From the NCBI RefSeq assembly GCF_014200045.1, contig NZ_JACHOV010000012.1, forward strand, positions 36,204 through 100,203: a stretch of 64,000 nt of DNA. The letters run 5' to 3'. The first letter of the stretch is position 1; each line of letters opens with the position of its first letter. Of this stretch, positions 52,235 to 60,986 are shown in pieces. Under the pieces are notes generated by a model. That model did no database searches, had not been told where the DNA came from, and worked only from the letters and a program-made list of their open reading frames with translations. The stretch is from Rhizorhapis suberifaciens. GTDB taxonomy: Bacteria > Pseudomonadota > Alphaproteobacteria > Sphingomonadales > Sphingomonadaceae. The position numbers and the translations under genes are program-made.

Positions 52235-53931
52235 TTCTTTCCTGTCTCAGGTGGCGCCGCCATGGAACCTGGCAACGGGGTCGTTGGACTATGGGTGATG
52301 AGATCGGCTTGCCGCCTAGCCTCTGGGGTAGATGCCATTGTGGGCTCATCAGAGGGCTGCTTTGGCGCCATAAGCCGTTGCCGGTCCTGATCAGGCGACC
52401 CGATGCGATCGAGCGCACGGATCACACCGTCCCAGGGCATGGCGCCGCGACGTTCAACCTTGCGCAAATGGAGTGCGGGATCATACAGCCCCACGCCAAC
52501 AAGAAGCTTCCCAGCCTCCAGCTGGCCCAATTGGCGCAGCAATGAGGCCTCGGCGACATAAAGATCGCGATTGGATGCAAGGAGGCCTATCTCGGTTTCG
52601 CGAAGCGCGTTTTGTGCGTAAAGAACGTCGAATGTCGAGCGTAGCCCCGCGCGGTATTCCTCGAACGTCCCCTCATAATAAACCTGTGCCGCTTCGAGCT
52701 GGACTCGCTGCGCCTGCACGTTGCGCTCGGACGTCGCCATTTGGTTCCATGCGGAAACAAGATTCTGCACCATCTGCCGCCGCGCCGCTTCGATGCGAAG
52801 CCGATCGGCGCTGTTGCGGTCCAGCGCCTGGCCCACAAGCGCGCTCACGCGGCCACCGCTCGTCAAAGGAATGGTCAATGTCGCCCGGCCTGACAGCGAC
52901 AGATCCTCATTATAGCCATGCAAGGGGGAGGCCGGACCAGTCACGCCTGCTATACCCCGCAGGGAAAAGATCGGATGGCCTTCGGCGCGCGCTGCGGCAA
53001 TGCGCGCCCGCGACGCCTTCTCCGAATGGATCGCCGCCGCCAGTTCCGGGTTGAACCGCTGGGCGATGTCAAAGGCTTCATCGGCGGACTGCGGCACCAA
53101 AGGCAGCGGCGGTTCAGGCGCGAGCCTTCCCGGTTCGCGGCCCACGAGCGCTGTAAAGGCGGCACGGCTTTGCTGCAGTTGTGCCTGCGCGGCGTTCAGC
53201 TGTACGCGCGCGGATTGCAACTGCGTTTGTGCCTGGGCGATGTCGGTACGCGTGAGTTCGCCTGCCTCACGTCGAGCAATGACCTCGTCCAATGTCGCGC
53301 CAAGGACGTCGAGATTTTTCTGACGGATAACCACCGCCTTCATGTCGGTCCGGACATCGGCATAAGCTGCAATCAAGTCGACGAGCAGATCGCCCTCGGT
53401 CCCACGCAGCGCCTCTCTCCCCGCCTGGATCTGCGCCCGCGCGCTCAGGATATCGGCTTTCGCCCGCCCACCTGTATGCAAGGGCTGATCAACGACGAAC
53501 TGTGCCCCCAAATCATTGCGGTCGATCATCGGATCATTGAGCTGGTCGACCAGGGGCCTGGCCGCCTGCGTGATCCGGCCTGGATCGATTTGTTCATATC
53601 CGCCTGAGACTTGAAGCTGCGCGTTCGCCCGGGTTGCAGAGAGAGCCAAGCCAAGCTCATGATCGGTTGCCCGCAGTTCATATCGCCTTGCCATGAGCAG
53701 CGGGTTGTTTTCATAGGCTTGGGCTATGGCGAGAGCGAGGCTGTCATCAGGCTCTGCCGCCTCACTGTCATTTGCATCAGGGGTTGGCCAAGGTTCAGGA
53801 TAATCGCCTCGCGCTTTAGAAGGTTTGACGGACTTCTTGGTCCAGTCATGCGCTTGAGCCGAAATGACCGGTGCAGTCCATATCAGACCCACGAGCATCA
53901 GACACAGGCAAAGAAATTTTGTCCTTGCCAT
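52231..53931 (-). CDS. tolC: TolC-like outer-membrane efflux protein
   Basis: A 566-residue outer-membrane factor with signal peptide (KFLCLCLMLVGLIWTAPVIS), an acidic linker and two repeated efflux domains (LAIAQAYENNPLLMARRYEL and VAEASLLRQLGQLEAGKLL). It is the outer-membrane channel of the type I exporter. ATG 53931 is chosen because the signal peptide starts there, though its ribosome site is weak; longer frames to 54030 are possible. Its stop overlaps the HlyB start (ATGA). It is longer than typical TolC because of the N-terminal linker and a C-terminal tail. Confidence 0.88.
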   Translation of the reverse strand: MARTKFLCLCLMLVGLIWTAPVISAQAHDWTKKSVKPSKARGDYPEPWPTPDANDSEAAEPDDSLALAIAQAYENNPLLMARRYELRATDHELGLALSATRANAQLQVSGGYEQIDPGRITQAARPLVDQLNDPMIDRNDLGAQFVVDQPLHTGGRAKADILSARAQIQAGREALRGTEGDLLVDLIAAYADVRTDMKAVVIRQKNLDVLGATLDEVIARREAGELTRTDIAQAQTQLQSARVQLNAAQAQLQQSRAAFTALVGREPGRLAPEPPLPLVPQSADEAFDIAQRFNPELAAAIHSEKASRARIAAARAEGHPIFSLRGIAGVTGPASPLHGYNEDLSLSGRATLTIPLTSGGRVSALVGQALDRNSADRLRIEAARRQMVQNLVSAWNQMATSERNVQAQRVQLEAAQVYYEGTFEEYRAGLRSTFDVLYAQNALRETEIGLLASNRDLYVAEASLLRQLGQLEAGKLLVGVGLYDPALHLRKVERRGAMPWDGVIRALDRIGSPDQDRQRLMAPKQPSDEPTMASTPEARRQADLITHSPTTPLPGSMAAPPETGKK

Positions 53932-54584
53932 GCCTATGGGGATGAGCGGGGTCTCGGCAGTAATATGCCTCCAAACAGGCTCGCGCCGAAGCCGCGTGGC
54001 TTTGGCTGCCCTCGCCATCGCAATATTCATATGCGATCTGCCAGAAACCGGCAGAGCTCAACAGCAAAATAAGACGGGCAAGCGCCGAGTCCGATCTAGA
54101 AGCTTTATGAATGCCCCCGCGGCCTCCGCTTCCCCCAAGCGGAGTGTTCGTCATACGTGGCTAGATATCATTCTCGTCGAAAGGTCTAGGATAAGATATT
54201 TGATCAATGTACAGGGTCCACGCATCAGCGATGCTCCAGTAAGCGTGTGTTTTGCGCGTGGGAGCGGACCCGATTTTGTATATTGCCCCCCAGCGGCCGA
54301 CACCGCTAACATGCTGCCAACGGCCATGCAATCAGTAATGTAAGATAACAAACCGTTTTCCATATACTATTGGTCCATAATGAAAATTCGGTTTGTCTCC
54401 TGACGGCCAACGTCGGTTTCCTTCTTTTCAATGCGCGCCTGTCCAACAGTCGGCAGAGTGTAACCTCATTAACCAAGAGCGTTCAAATTTCACTGGGGGT
54501 ATGCAGCGGTTTCTTGTCACGACGACATTGACCCGTGGCAACCACCCACCTGTGGATTGCCGATTGCTCAAATGCCCCAAAGAA
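53932..54584. other. Intergenic, promoter region for the exporter operon
   Basis: About 650 bases between the tolC start and the terminator at 54585. It contains AT-rich stretches but no convincing gene. The promoter of the secretion operon must lie at its left end. No lux-box-like palindrome was found here. Confidence 0.45.
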
Positions 54585-54613
54585 AGCGCCCCGACCATGA
54601 CGGCCGGGGCGCT
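54585..54613 (-). terminator. Rho-independent terminator after the outer-membrane protein gene
   Basis: On the minus strand, AGCGCCCCG and CGGGGCGCT form a 9-bp stem with an 11-base loop, followed by TTTCTTT. It is about 30 bases after the stop of the barrel-protein gene at 54644. Confidence 0.75.
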
Positions 54614-54643
54614 CCCTTAGCTTAACAATCAATTTGCCTGCGA

Positions 54644-55198
54644 TCAGAACTCGTAGCCGAGTCCGACCAGCACCTGATGGCGGCTGAAGTCGCTCTCATA
54701 GTTGGAGTAGCGATATTCCGCCTTGGCAAAGGCACCCGAGCCCAGGCCGAGTTGCAGGCCAGCACCGGCACGCACGCCGTCACCATTCTCGCCATCGGAG
54801 ACAGTTCCGGTGGAATCGGTGTAGGACAGCTTGAGCCGGGCGTTGGTGTAGCCCGCCAGCACATAGAGCTTGGCCCGATCGCCCAGATTTGTGCCGAGAC
54901 GAGCGACGAGGCTCAGATCCCGACCGGTCTTGGCGCAAAGGCTGTCGCCGACTTCGAGCAGATCGCCGACGCATTCCTTGGTCGAGCTGTCATCGATGCT
55001 GCCTTCCACACCTACGAACATGTTCGGCCCCACCGGCAGGTCGTAGCCGAGTGCCGCACCATAAGCGATACCATCATCATCGGCGCCCGCTATCGAGACA
55101 CTGTCCCATCCGCCATGAATGTCGGCGTGGAATCCGGCGGCGGCTGAGGGCGAGGCAAAGGCTAGCGCTGAAACAGCGCCAAGTATGAGAATACGCAT
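54644..55198 (-). CDS. Outer-membrane beta-barrel protein (OmpA/porin-like)
   Basis: A 184-residue protein with signal peptide (LGAVSALAFASPSAAA) and alternating strands ending in an aromatic residue (FSRHQVLVGLGYEF), characteristic of small eight-stranded outer-membrane barrels. Inside are AGAGLQLGLGSGAFAKAEYR and YRYSNYESDF. It is followed by a strong terminator and is probably monocistronic. A general envelope role is likely. Confidence 0.8.
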   Translation of the reverse strand: MRILILGAVSALAFASPSAAAGFHADIHGGWDSVSIAGADDDGIAYGAALGYDLPVGPNMFVGVEGSIDDSSTKECVGDLLEVGDSLCAKTGRDLSLVARLGTNLGDRAKLYVLAGYTNARLKLSYTDSTGTVSDGENGDGVRAGAGLQLGLGSGAFAKAEYRYSNYESDFSRHQVLVGLGYEF

Positions 55199-55368
55199 GT
55201 AGGATTTCCCCCTGAAAATGGACTAATGGTTAGTAGCGACCTGCCGGTCTCCTGCCGGTTTTGCCGGCCTATAAGAAGAAATTTTCAAGGCAGTATTGTA
55301 TATTTTGGACATAGATTTGCGCCCATATGGTTAGGTGCATATTAAGCTTCCGCGAGATATGACGCCTT

Positions 55369-55551
55369 ATGGCACGAAAAGATCATCCCCAAGATTCCCC
55401 GGATTGTAGACCCAGGCTGGCGAATATTGTCGCTCGGCTTGACGCCGTCCTTTCGGAACTGGACGCCTTGGAGATCCGCATCCCAGCAAACCATATCGCC
55501 CACGGTGCGGATCTCCTGCGCCGCCTCATTCAGCCGTCAGACAAGAATTAA
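55369..55551 (+). CDS. Possible small protein (60 aa)
   Basis: A 60-residue frame (ARLDAVLSELDALEIRIPANH then HGADLLRRLIQ) that resembles small helical proteins of sphingomonads. It has no clear ribosome site and overlaps the end of the MarR-type gene on the other strand by 26 bases. It is listed because the residue pattern looks protein-like. Confidence 0.35.
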   Translation: MARKDHPQDSPDCRPRLANIVARLDAVLSELDALEIRIPANHIAHGADLLRRLIQPSDKN

Positions 55552-55981
55552 GAAAGTCGCGCATTTTGCTGGAGGCCTCATCCGTCAGGCGAACGTACAT
55601 ACGCCTGCCGTCATTGGGATCGGCCTCTCGGATGAGCCAACCCCTCTCCGCCAGGGAGTTGATCCAGCGCAGGGCCGTGGTGGCCGGAACGCTGGCGGCA
55701 ATGCAAAGGCTTGAGATCGATATGGGCCTGTTCCTGGAACGGGCGACATAGAGATCGAGCAGTATGTCCCAAGCGGGATCGGCGAAAAGCTCACGTCCTA
55801 GCGCTTCTTCGCGCCTTCGCCGCATGAGTATAAGAGTCTCTGCAAGCGCGATCGTCGGTTCCTCACTCCCACGCCTTGTCGAAGCCAGACGTTTGATCAT
55901 ATCGCCCTTCAATTGTTCGGCATTAATGTCCGTCCTATCCTCGAGCACATGTCTCGCATATTCCTCACAAGGAAGTTCCAT
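55526..55981 (-). CDS. MarR-family-like winged-helix regulator
   Basis: A 151-residue protein. The centre has ISSLCIAASVPATTALRWIN, then LAERGWLIREADPNDGRRMYVRLT, a winged helix of the MarR type, with an N-terminal dimerisation part. It is the last gene of the luxR-luxI-phyH cluster, 20 bases after the dioxygenase gene on the same strand, so it may report on quorum state. ATG 55981 is chosen; an upstream in-frame start at 56011 overlaps the preceding gene. Confidence 0.75.
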   Translation of the reverse strand: MELPCEEYARHVLEDRTDINAEQLKGDMIKRLASTRRGSEEPTIALAETLILMRRRREEALGRELFADPAWDILLDLYVARSRNRPISISSLCIAASVPATTALRWINSLAERGWLIREADPNDGRRMYVRLTDEASSKMRDFLNSCLTAE

Positions 55982-56001
55982 GAAATCACCAACCACCAGC
56001 A

Positions 56002-56916
56002 TCACTTGCACAGTTTGGCGCCTTCCCCATCGACAGCGAACCGCGCTTGATAATTTTTGGCAAGCTCCTGCTGTTCGTCGGTTAGCAAATCTGTAAAGGA
56101 CAAATGGCTGGGCGCGTCATCACCCAGCAGGACCGAAGGACATTGTCCTTCGAAATTCCCCAAGGTTGGCGCCAGCTGGCGATAGCCCACCAATGCCGCT
56201 AGTTCCGGGCTGAAGGTCCGGGCTATGGCGGGCGGATAAGCGAGCCATTGGTTTTCCCAGGGCTTGAGCCAGGCCTGACAGTAGCTGATGATCATTCCGC
56301 GCCGGGACCGCGTGGAATGGTTCGCGCCGCCCGCATGCAAGGTGGACCCAAGAAAGATCGCGGCCGACCCGCGGGGCATGACCGCCTTCACGCTCAATTC
56401 TTCCGGCAGCATGGAATCCGGCAGCGCGTGATTGCTGCCGGGCCATAGCCGCGTCGCCCCATTGTCCGGGGTAAAATCATCAAGCGCCCACATGACGTTG
56501 ACCATATAGTCCTGCCGGCCCTTGTCAGCGCGCCACATATCTTGGTCCCGATGTGGTACCTGGTGTGGCGCCCCCGGAAAAATCTCGATTGCCTGGGTGA
56601 GGTTGATCTGGATGGTCTCGCACCAGGGCGTCAAAATCTGTTCGACAATAGGAAGGATCAGCGGATGCCGGGCGAAAGCTTCGGCGTACCGCGACCGCAT
56701 AAAAAGGCGTCCAAAGCGCTTGGTGGTTTCTCCATAAAAGACGCCCGTGCCAAAGCGCGCCGCACCAAATTCCGGCTCGAGATCCGCATAAAGGCTGTCG
56801 AGTAGCTCGATGTCCACAACGTTGGGAAGGATGAGAAAGCCGTCGCGCTGAAGTTGCGCCACCAGATTGTCGGCGTCGTGGGGACGCACGAATGCTTCGT
56901 GAGAATTCACGTTCAT
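56002..56916 (-). CDS. Phytanoyl-CoA dioxygenase-like (PhyH) Fe(II)/2-oxoglutarate enzyme
   Basis: A 304-residue PhyH-family protein. The iron-binding triad is seen as HRD in HQVPHRDQDMW and the later His in TLHAGGANHS. RRGMIISYCQ carries the 2-oxoglutarate-binding Arg. It follows luxI by 34 bases. In Novosphingobium a PhyH gene next to luxI has been described, so the enzyme may change the signal or a quorum-controlled product. ATG 56916 gives the standard length. Confidence 0.85.
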   Translation of the reverse strand: MNVNSHEAFVRPHDADNLVAQLQRDGFLILPNVVDIELLDSLYADLEPEFGAARFGTGVFYGETTKRFGRLFMRSRYAEAFARHPLILPIVEQILTPWCETIQINLTQAIEIFPGAPHQVPHRDQDMWRADKGRQDYMVNVMWALDDFTPDNGATRLWPGSNHALPDSMLPEELSVKAVMPRGSAAIFLGSTLHAGGANHSTRSRRGMIISYCQAWLKPWENQWLAYPPAIARTFSPELAALVGYRQLAPTLGNFEGQCPSVLLGDDAPSHLSFTDLLTDEQQELAKNYQARFAVDGEGAKLCK

Positions 56917-56950
56917 GATTGCCCTCAATGATTGAGTTGATGAAAGGGAG

Positions 56951-57577
56951 TTACGCCGCGAGTGGCGATTGGATGTCGAAAACCAGCGGATGATCGACGT
57001 CACAGCGCCAGGATTGACGGAGCTGGCGCAGCGTTTCCGGCGTCACGTCGATCTGGAAGGCTCCAAGGACGGAACCATCAATCACCTGGGGCAGGCCCAA
57101 GGGCATGCAACGCCATCCGGCGGACAGGATTTCGCTGAGGAACTTGATCTCGGAAAGGCCGGTCAAGGCGCTGATGTCCATGAGCAGCGCATATTCGATC
57201 AGGCCCTTCGCCAAGGCATTGCGCGCCTTGATGCGCTCGGCGGCACGAAGCCTAGGCGACAAGCATAGACGCGTAATTTCGCGAATATGAACACCGCCCG
57301 GAACGGGACCCTCGGAAAGCTGTGGGAAGACCTCGCTCATCAGATGCGGGCGATCGGTGCGCAAAAGGCGCAAAGAAGCGAGGTGATCCCCGGTTATCGG
57401 GTCAGCCACGACCAGATAGACCGCATTCTCGTCGTCGAATGCATCATGCTCGAACTCTCCTTGTCGGGGCAGGTCCCAGCCAAGCAGATCGATGAAAACC
57501 CGTTTTCTGTCTTTGTACATTGCCCTCACGAGCGGATGGTCGAGCAATTCCTCATGCCCATTGATGATGCAAACCAT
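56951..57577 (-). CDS. luxI: LuxI-type acyl-homoserine lactone synthase
   Basis: A 208-residue autoinducer synthase with the family signatures: MYKDRKRVFIDLLGWDLP, the acidic pair in HDAFDDENAVYLV, SLRLLRTDRP, MSEVFPQL and REITRLCLSP. All invariant Arg, Phe, Trp, Asp and Glu positions that I can place are present, so it should be active. ATG 57577 is preceded by AGGAGG. The lux-box-like palindrome lies 51 bases upstream, so positive feedback by the neighbouring LuxR is likely. Confidence 0.93.
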   Translation of the reverse strand: MVCIINGHEELLDHPLVRAMYKDRKRVFIDLLGWDLPRQGEFEHDAFDDENAVYLVVADPITGDHLASLRLLRTDRPHLMSEVFPQLSEGPVPGGVHIREITRLCLSPRLRAAERIKARNALAKGLIEYALLMDISALTGLSEIKFLSEILSAGWRCMPLGLPQVIDGSVLGAFQIDVTPETLRQLRQSWRCDVDHPLVFDIQSPLAA

Positions 57578-57627
57578 AATGCCTCCTTTTGTTCCGGAGG
57601 CCATATGACTTTGGTTAGCATCGGACG

Positions 57628-57649
57628 CATTGCTCCTACAGGAGCAATG
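57628..57649. promoter_or_regulatory. Lux-box-like palindrome before luxI
   Basis: CATTGCTCCT-AC-AGGAGCAATG is a perfect inverted repeat (10-bp arms, 2-base spacer) between luxR and luxI, 51 bases from the luxI start. Its length, position and CTCCTACAGGAG core suit a LuxR-family binding site. Confidence 0.75.
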
Positions 57650-57655
57650 ACAGGA

Positions 57656-58432
57656 TTAGGGAAGGACATCAGAAAGGGCAATTTGGCCTTCATGGATCGC
57701 CCGCAGTAGCACTTGAACGCTCCGCGGCACGTCGTAAAGTTCCCGCGCCAGTTTGAAATGGCGCTTGACGGTTAAATCCGAGATTCCGAGGATGCGGCCG
57801 ATTTCCCAATCGCTCTTGCCCTGGGCCATCAAGGCCAGACACTCGAGCTGCCGGTTGCCTAATTTCCTTTTGGTGGGGCGATCCTGTTTCTCGAGGGTTC
57901 GTTGAACCAACGATCGCGCCGCCTCGAAGGCGAAGGAACCGATCAGTTGTGCCAAGGGTAGGTTGGCGGTTGGCAGTGCCCGTTCCCGACCCACCGCGAA
58001 ATTGCAGGTTCCGTTCGTTTGTCCTGGAACATGGGCCGGCACCGTGAACCCCTGCATCAGACCCGCGCGGCGCGTGGCTTCAGTAATCGCCCTATGCAGG
58101 GGCGTGATCTCAATGAACTTACCCATGTCCTCCCAAACAAAGCCCACGCCGGTTCGCGTGCTGGCGACGAGGATGGGATCGCGGGTTACGATGTTTCGCT
58201 GCTGATAGGTCTCGACCCATGCCTCAGGATAGTTGGACAAGGCGATGAGACCGCCAGGCACCATGTGCCGCAAGTCCGGATTATATCTCCGCAGATCGAC
58301 ATGATGAACCAAGGCGTAATAATCAAAGCCCATGTCCAAGGTGATGGCGGCTATCAGCGCCTCTAATTCCCGGGCGTTCCGTACCTTTCGGGATGCTTCA
58401 ATGAACTGCTGTACATCCAATAAGTGCGACAT
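57656..58432 (-). CDS. luxR: LuxR-type quorum-sensing regulator
   Basis: A 258-residue protein. The N-terminal autoinducer-binding domain has FDYYALVHHVDLRRYNPDLR, WVETYQQRNIVTRDPIL and FVWEDM (conserved Trp, Tyr and Asp positions). The C-terminal LuxR helix-turn-helix has RQLECLALMAQGKSDWEIG and ISDLTVKRHFKLARE. It is followed by luxI after 78 bases that include the lux box. ATG 58432 with GGGAG upstream is preferred over an upstream in-frame codon at 58522. Confidence 0.92.
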   Translation of the reverse strand: MSHLLDVQQFIEASRKVRNARELEALIAAITLDMGFDYYALVHHVDLRRYNPDLRHMVPGGLIALSNYPEAWVETYQQRNIVTRDPILVASTRTGVGFVWEDMGKFIEITPLHRAITEATRRAGLMQGFTVPAHVPGQTNGTCNFAVGRERALPTANLPLAQLIGSFAFEAARSLVQRTLEKQDRPTKRKLGNRQLECLALMAQGKSDWEIGRILGISDLTVKRHFKLARELYDVPRSVQVLLRAIHEGQIALSDVLP

Positions 58433-58746
58433 TACTCCCTTCCCCCTTTCAAAGGCAGCATGTGTCACGCCAGGCGGCGAAAAATGGCAGTAATACATAT
58501 CGTACGAAATCGTATTAACCACGATTTAGCAGATAGCGAGGAGAATCTATGGATAGATTTAGTTGTGATTATGGGAGGAGAGGTTAGTCCGTCTTGCGGA
58601 CGATACACCCGCCCGTCCGATTTTCACATTTAGCGGACCATCGGCCGTTGGAGATCATTTTCAAAGCGTTATGGGAGCACGCTAAGCCGACGGGCGGTTT
58701 GCTGTGGTAACCCTTCGCGGATCAAGACCCCGGAATGAATGCCGTC

Positions 58747-59042
58747 TCATTCACACCCCACCCCATCGCCATCCCGATCAAGATGGCGTCCATAGCCTGG
58801 ATCGCCAAGGTAGACTGGGGCAGCGCGGACCGCGCGAGCGGCGGCGCAGTTGGGATAGGCGGAGCCCTGCATATCGTGGTGCTTGGTGGCCTTGTCGGCG
58901 CCAAGGCGCGCGCCGCGCCTTGGTGACAGTGATAGTCCCCGGTTTTCCGGTTGGTATGACAACCAGCAGCATCAAGGCCACCACCATGCGCCAAGGTCGG
59001 CCCACTCGTGGCAAGTAACAGCAGAAAGACGGCGCGCAGCAT
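58747..59042 (-). pseudogene. YHYH/excalibur-domain exported protein, frameshifted
   Basis: The first frame starts at ATG 59042 with a signal peptide (MLRAVFLLLLATSGPTLAHG) and GCHTNRKTGDYHCH (a YHYH-type motif). The excalibur calcium-binding part (SAYPNCAAARA ... YGRHLDRDGDGVGCE) lies in another frame to 58747. A one-base change in the GC-run near 58918 joins them into a typical two-domain protein. It is either decayed or a homopolymer-type sequence error. Confidence 0.6.
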
Positions 59043-59082
59043 TATTTCCCCTACCCACATTCCCGCTTTGGAAAGTCAGCGC

Positions 59083-59625
59083 TCAACGGCGGCAGATCGC
59101 TCTTTCCTGATTATATCTGGGCCACACCAGGGCGGTTCCGCTTTCAATCATGGCGCAGTTGATCTCGATGTTCGCCTCATCACGGCAAATAGCGACAACG
59201 CGATTGTAGCTGGTGCCGGTCTGTTCGCATTGCAGCGTCTGACCGCTCGCAAGCGCTGATAATGTGGCTGTCGCTTCAGAGGCGGATGCCGTGGGGCAAG
59301 GATGCCCTGGCTTGCAGCTTCCATCGGATTCGCGGGCGGCGACGGCATGGAGGCGGACACGCGTGCCATCCGCGCAGCGAAGCGTATCGCCATCCGTGAT
59401 GCGGCTCACCTTGCAGGAAAACTGGTTGGCCGATGGGATGGCCGCCACGCTTGCGCCCTTGCCGGCGGGCCAGAAGAAAACGAGGCAGAAGGTGCCGACC
59501 ATCAGCAAGAAGGCTGTGGCGTATAGCCGCACTTCGCCCATGCGTTTGCCGCGCCGAGAGCGGCGTTTCTTCTCTCTCCATTCCCGATAGTGGGCATTGG
59601 CCCAGCTTCGTTTCTCCCGCCCCAT
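59083..59625 (-). CDS. Thermonuclease-like (SNase family) membrane-anchored protein
   Basis: A 180-residue protein with a basic N-terminus (REWREKKRRSRRGKRMG), one membrane helix (ATAFLLMVGTFCLVFFWPAG) and an SNase-type core beginning CKVSRITDGDTLRCADG, then VRLHAVAARE. Extra Cys pairs suggest disulfides in the periplasm. It starts at ATG 59625. It is a second, distant relative of the one at 17902-18501. Confidence 0.78.
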   Translation of the reverse strand: MGREKRSWANAHYREWREKKRRSRRGKRMGEVRLYATAFLLMVGTFCLVFFWPAGKGASVAAIPSANQFSCKVSRITDGDTLRCADGTRVRLHAVAARESDGSCKPGHPCPTASASEATATLSALASGQTLQCEQTGTSYNRVVAICRDEANIEINCAMIESGTALVWPRYNQERAICRR

Positions 59626-59825
59626 ACGAATCTATTACGTGAATTGGGGAAGACTGTCGCGGATATTTGAGAAATCTCAGCGTTGTCTGCAGGCCGGCTC
59701 GTTTGATCTTTTCAGATTATCCGCTTATCGCACGGCCCGTCCTTGAGACACGAGGCGGCGGCGGCCAGGGCGCGACCCGACCGGCCGCGCTTTCATCGAG
59801 GCGGAACGATAGCGACTGGCATGGC

Positions 59826-60026
59826 ATGAGCATTAACGATTGGGAAATCTGGGCCTGCGCCAACAAGATGATCCACATGCATGGTGAGGATGCAACTATT
59901 CGAGCCGCCATGAACACCGATCTCCTGCTCAAAAAGGGTGATCTTGATGGTCACAAGCTCTGGCTGTCGATCCTGCGTCGCATTCGGGAACTCGAACAAA
60001 CTTCGCCGCAAAGGAGCATTCATTAA
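59826..60026 (+). CDS. Small DUF6961-like hypothetical protein (66 aa)
   Basis: A 66-residue protein beginning MSINDWEIWACANKMIHMHG and containing AMNTDLLLKKGDLDGHKLW, similar to small DUF6961-type proteins common in sphingomonads. No function is known. ATG 59826 has no clear ribosome site. It is coupled to the next gene by TAATG. Confidence 0.55.
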   Translation: MSINDWEIWACANKMIHMHGEDATIRAAMNTDLLLKKGDLDGHKLWLSILRRIRELEQTSPQRSIH

Positions 60027-60235
60027 TGCCAAGAGGAACGCGTCACACGATCACGGGGCGGCTCGGCCAGAGCGCCCGAGGATATGTGCTTCGTGTCGAT
60101 GATGGCGGTGTCTGGACCCTGGATCCCGATCGCACCCTTCATCGATGGCTTGGGAAACGGGTCACCGTTGAAGGCGAGCGCATCGGCTTTGATATTCTTT
60201 CGGTTGAGCGCATTGGCGCCGCAGGCGACCTTTAG
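60026..60235 (+). CDS. DUF5818-like small protein (69 aa)
   Basis: A 69-residue protein (MPRGTRHTITGRLGQSARGY, WTLDPDRTLHRWLGKRVTVE, GERIGFDILSVERI), with the strand-rich pattern of DUF5818. These proteins are small, often OB-fold-like and of unknown function. Its start overlaps the stop of the previous gene. Confidence 0.65.
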   Translation: MPRGTRHTITGRLGQSARGYVLRVDDGGVWTLDPDRTLHRWLGKRVTVEGERIGFDILSVERIGAAGDL

Positions 60236-60313
60236 CCATAGAGCCGCCCAACCCAAAAAAGCTGTCCTACATAGAACATAATGTGAACAATATCCGGCGA
60301 AGGGAGTCGGATC

Positions 60314-60409
60314 ATGGTTGTTATATTGGATGCCCCAATATTGGTCGGACTGGCGGCGCTCGTCACCAGCATTTCCTCTCTGGTCTGGGCAGTGCGGCGA
60401 AAGCCGTAG
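60314..60409 (+). CDS. Possible 31-residue membrane peptide
   Basis: ATG 60314 with AAGGGAG upstream encodes one hydrophobic helix (VILDAPILVGLAALVTSIS) followed by a basic tail (WAVRRKP). Such tiny membrane peptides with an Arg-Arg tail occur in sphingomonad and phage genomes, but only the sequence pattern supports this one. Confidence 0.4.
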   Translation: MVVILDAPILVGLAALVTSISSLVWAVRRKP

Positions 60410-60590
60410 CCGATGCTCTGCCCCAGCGCATTTCCGGACGACGTTTTGTAGTGTGAAGGACATCAGCAAATGCCTGGTCTATGATGATAAGCTAAATTTC
60501 ACCACGTTTTCAAAACTCAAGAGTAACAACAATGAACTTGACGGGGAGTTGGCTGATCGCCATTCTTACCCCTTCAATTCGGGGGAATTT

Positions 60591-60983
60591 ATGAAAACTT
60601 CTATTTACTTTGCCGCCGCAATCGCGGCGGTTTGCGTGCCGTTTTCACTCAATGCGGCGCCCGTCACCAAGCAATATGTGATCAACAATGAGGAAGTCGG
60701 CGTGCCGGTCTTCCCCCATGATATCACTGATCGGCCCTATAAGGTGCTGGGCGACGTAAAAGCCGGGGTGCGAAAGGCTACCATCTTCAGCAAGGCACCA
60801 AGCCAGGAAAAGATCTATCGCGAACTGTGGGAGCGCGGTGAAAAGCTCGGCGCGGACGCGGTGATCAAGGCGCAATATGGGGATGCCCATGTAACCGCGT
60901 TCAGCTGGGGATCAAGCTCGGCAACCGGTGTTGCGATCAAGTTTATCGATCCTGTCGCACCGGCCGCTCCGGCTGCAGAATAA
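60591..60983 (+). CDS. Exported YbjQ-like hypothetical protein (130 aa)
   Basis: A 130-residue protein with signal peptide (YFAAAIAAVCVPFSLNAAP), then YKVLGDVKAGVRKATIF and ELWERGEKLGADAVIKAQYG, which is reminiscent of heavy-metal/YbjQ-type domains. GGGGGAA lies upstream of ATG 60591. It is followed directly by the gene at 60987, and the two may be an operon. Confidence 0.65.
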   Translation: MKTSIYFAAAIAAVCVPFSLNAAPVTKQYVINNEEVGVPVFPHDITDRPYKVLGDVKAGVRKATIFSKAPSQEKIYRELWERGEKLGADAVIKAQYGDAHVTAFSWGSSSATGVAIKFIDPVAPAAPAAE

Positions 60984-60986
60984 TCC

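Noticed and set aside
58493..58517. Palindrome-like AATAC...GTATT segment upstream of luxR
   Set aside because: Only five outer pairs match, and the inner palindrome is off-centre. It is too weak to call a lux box.
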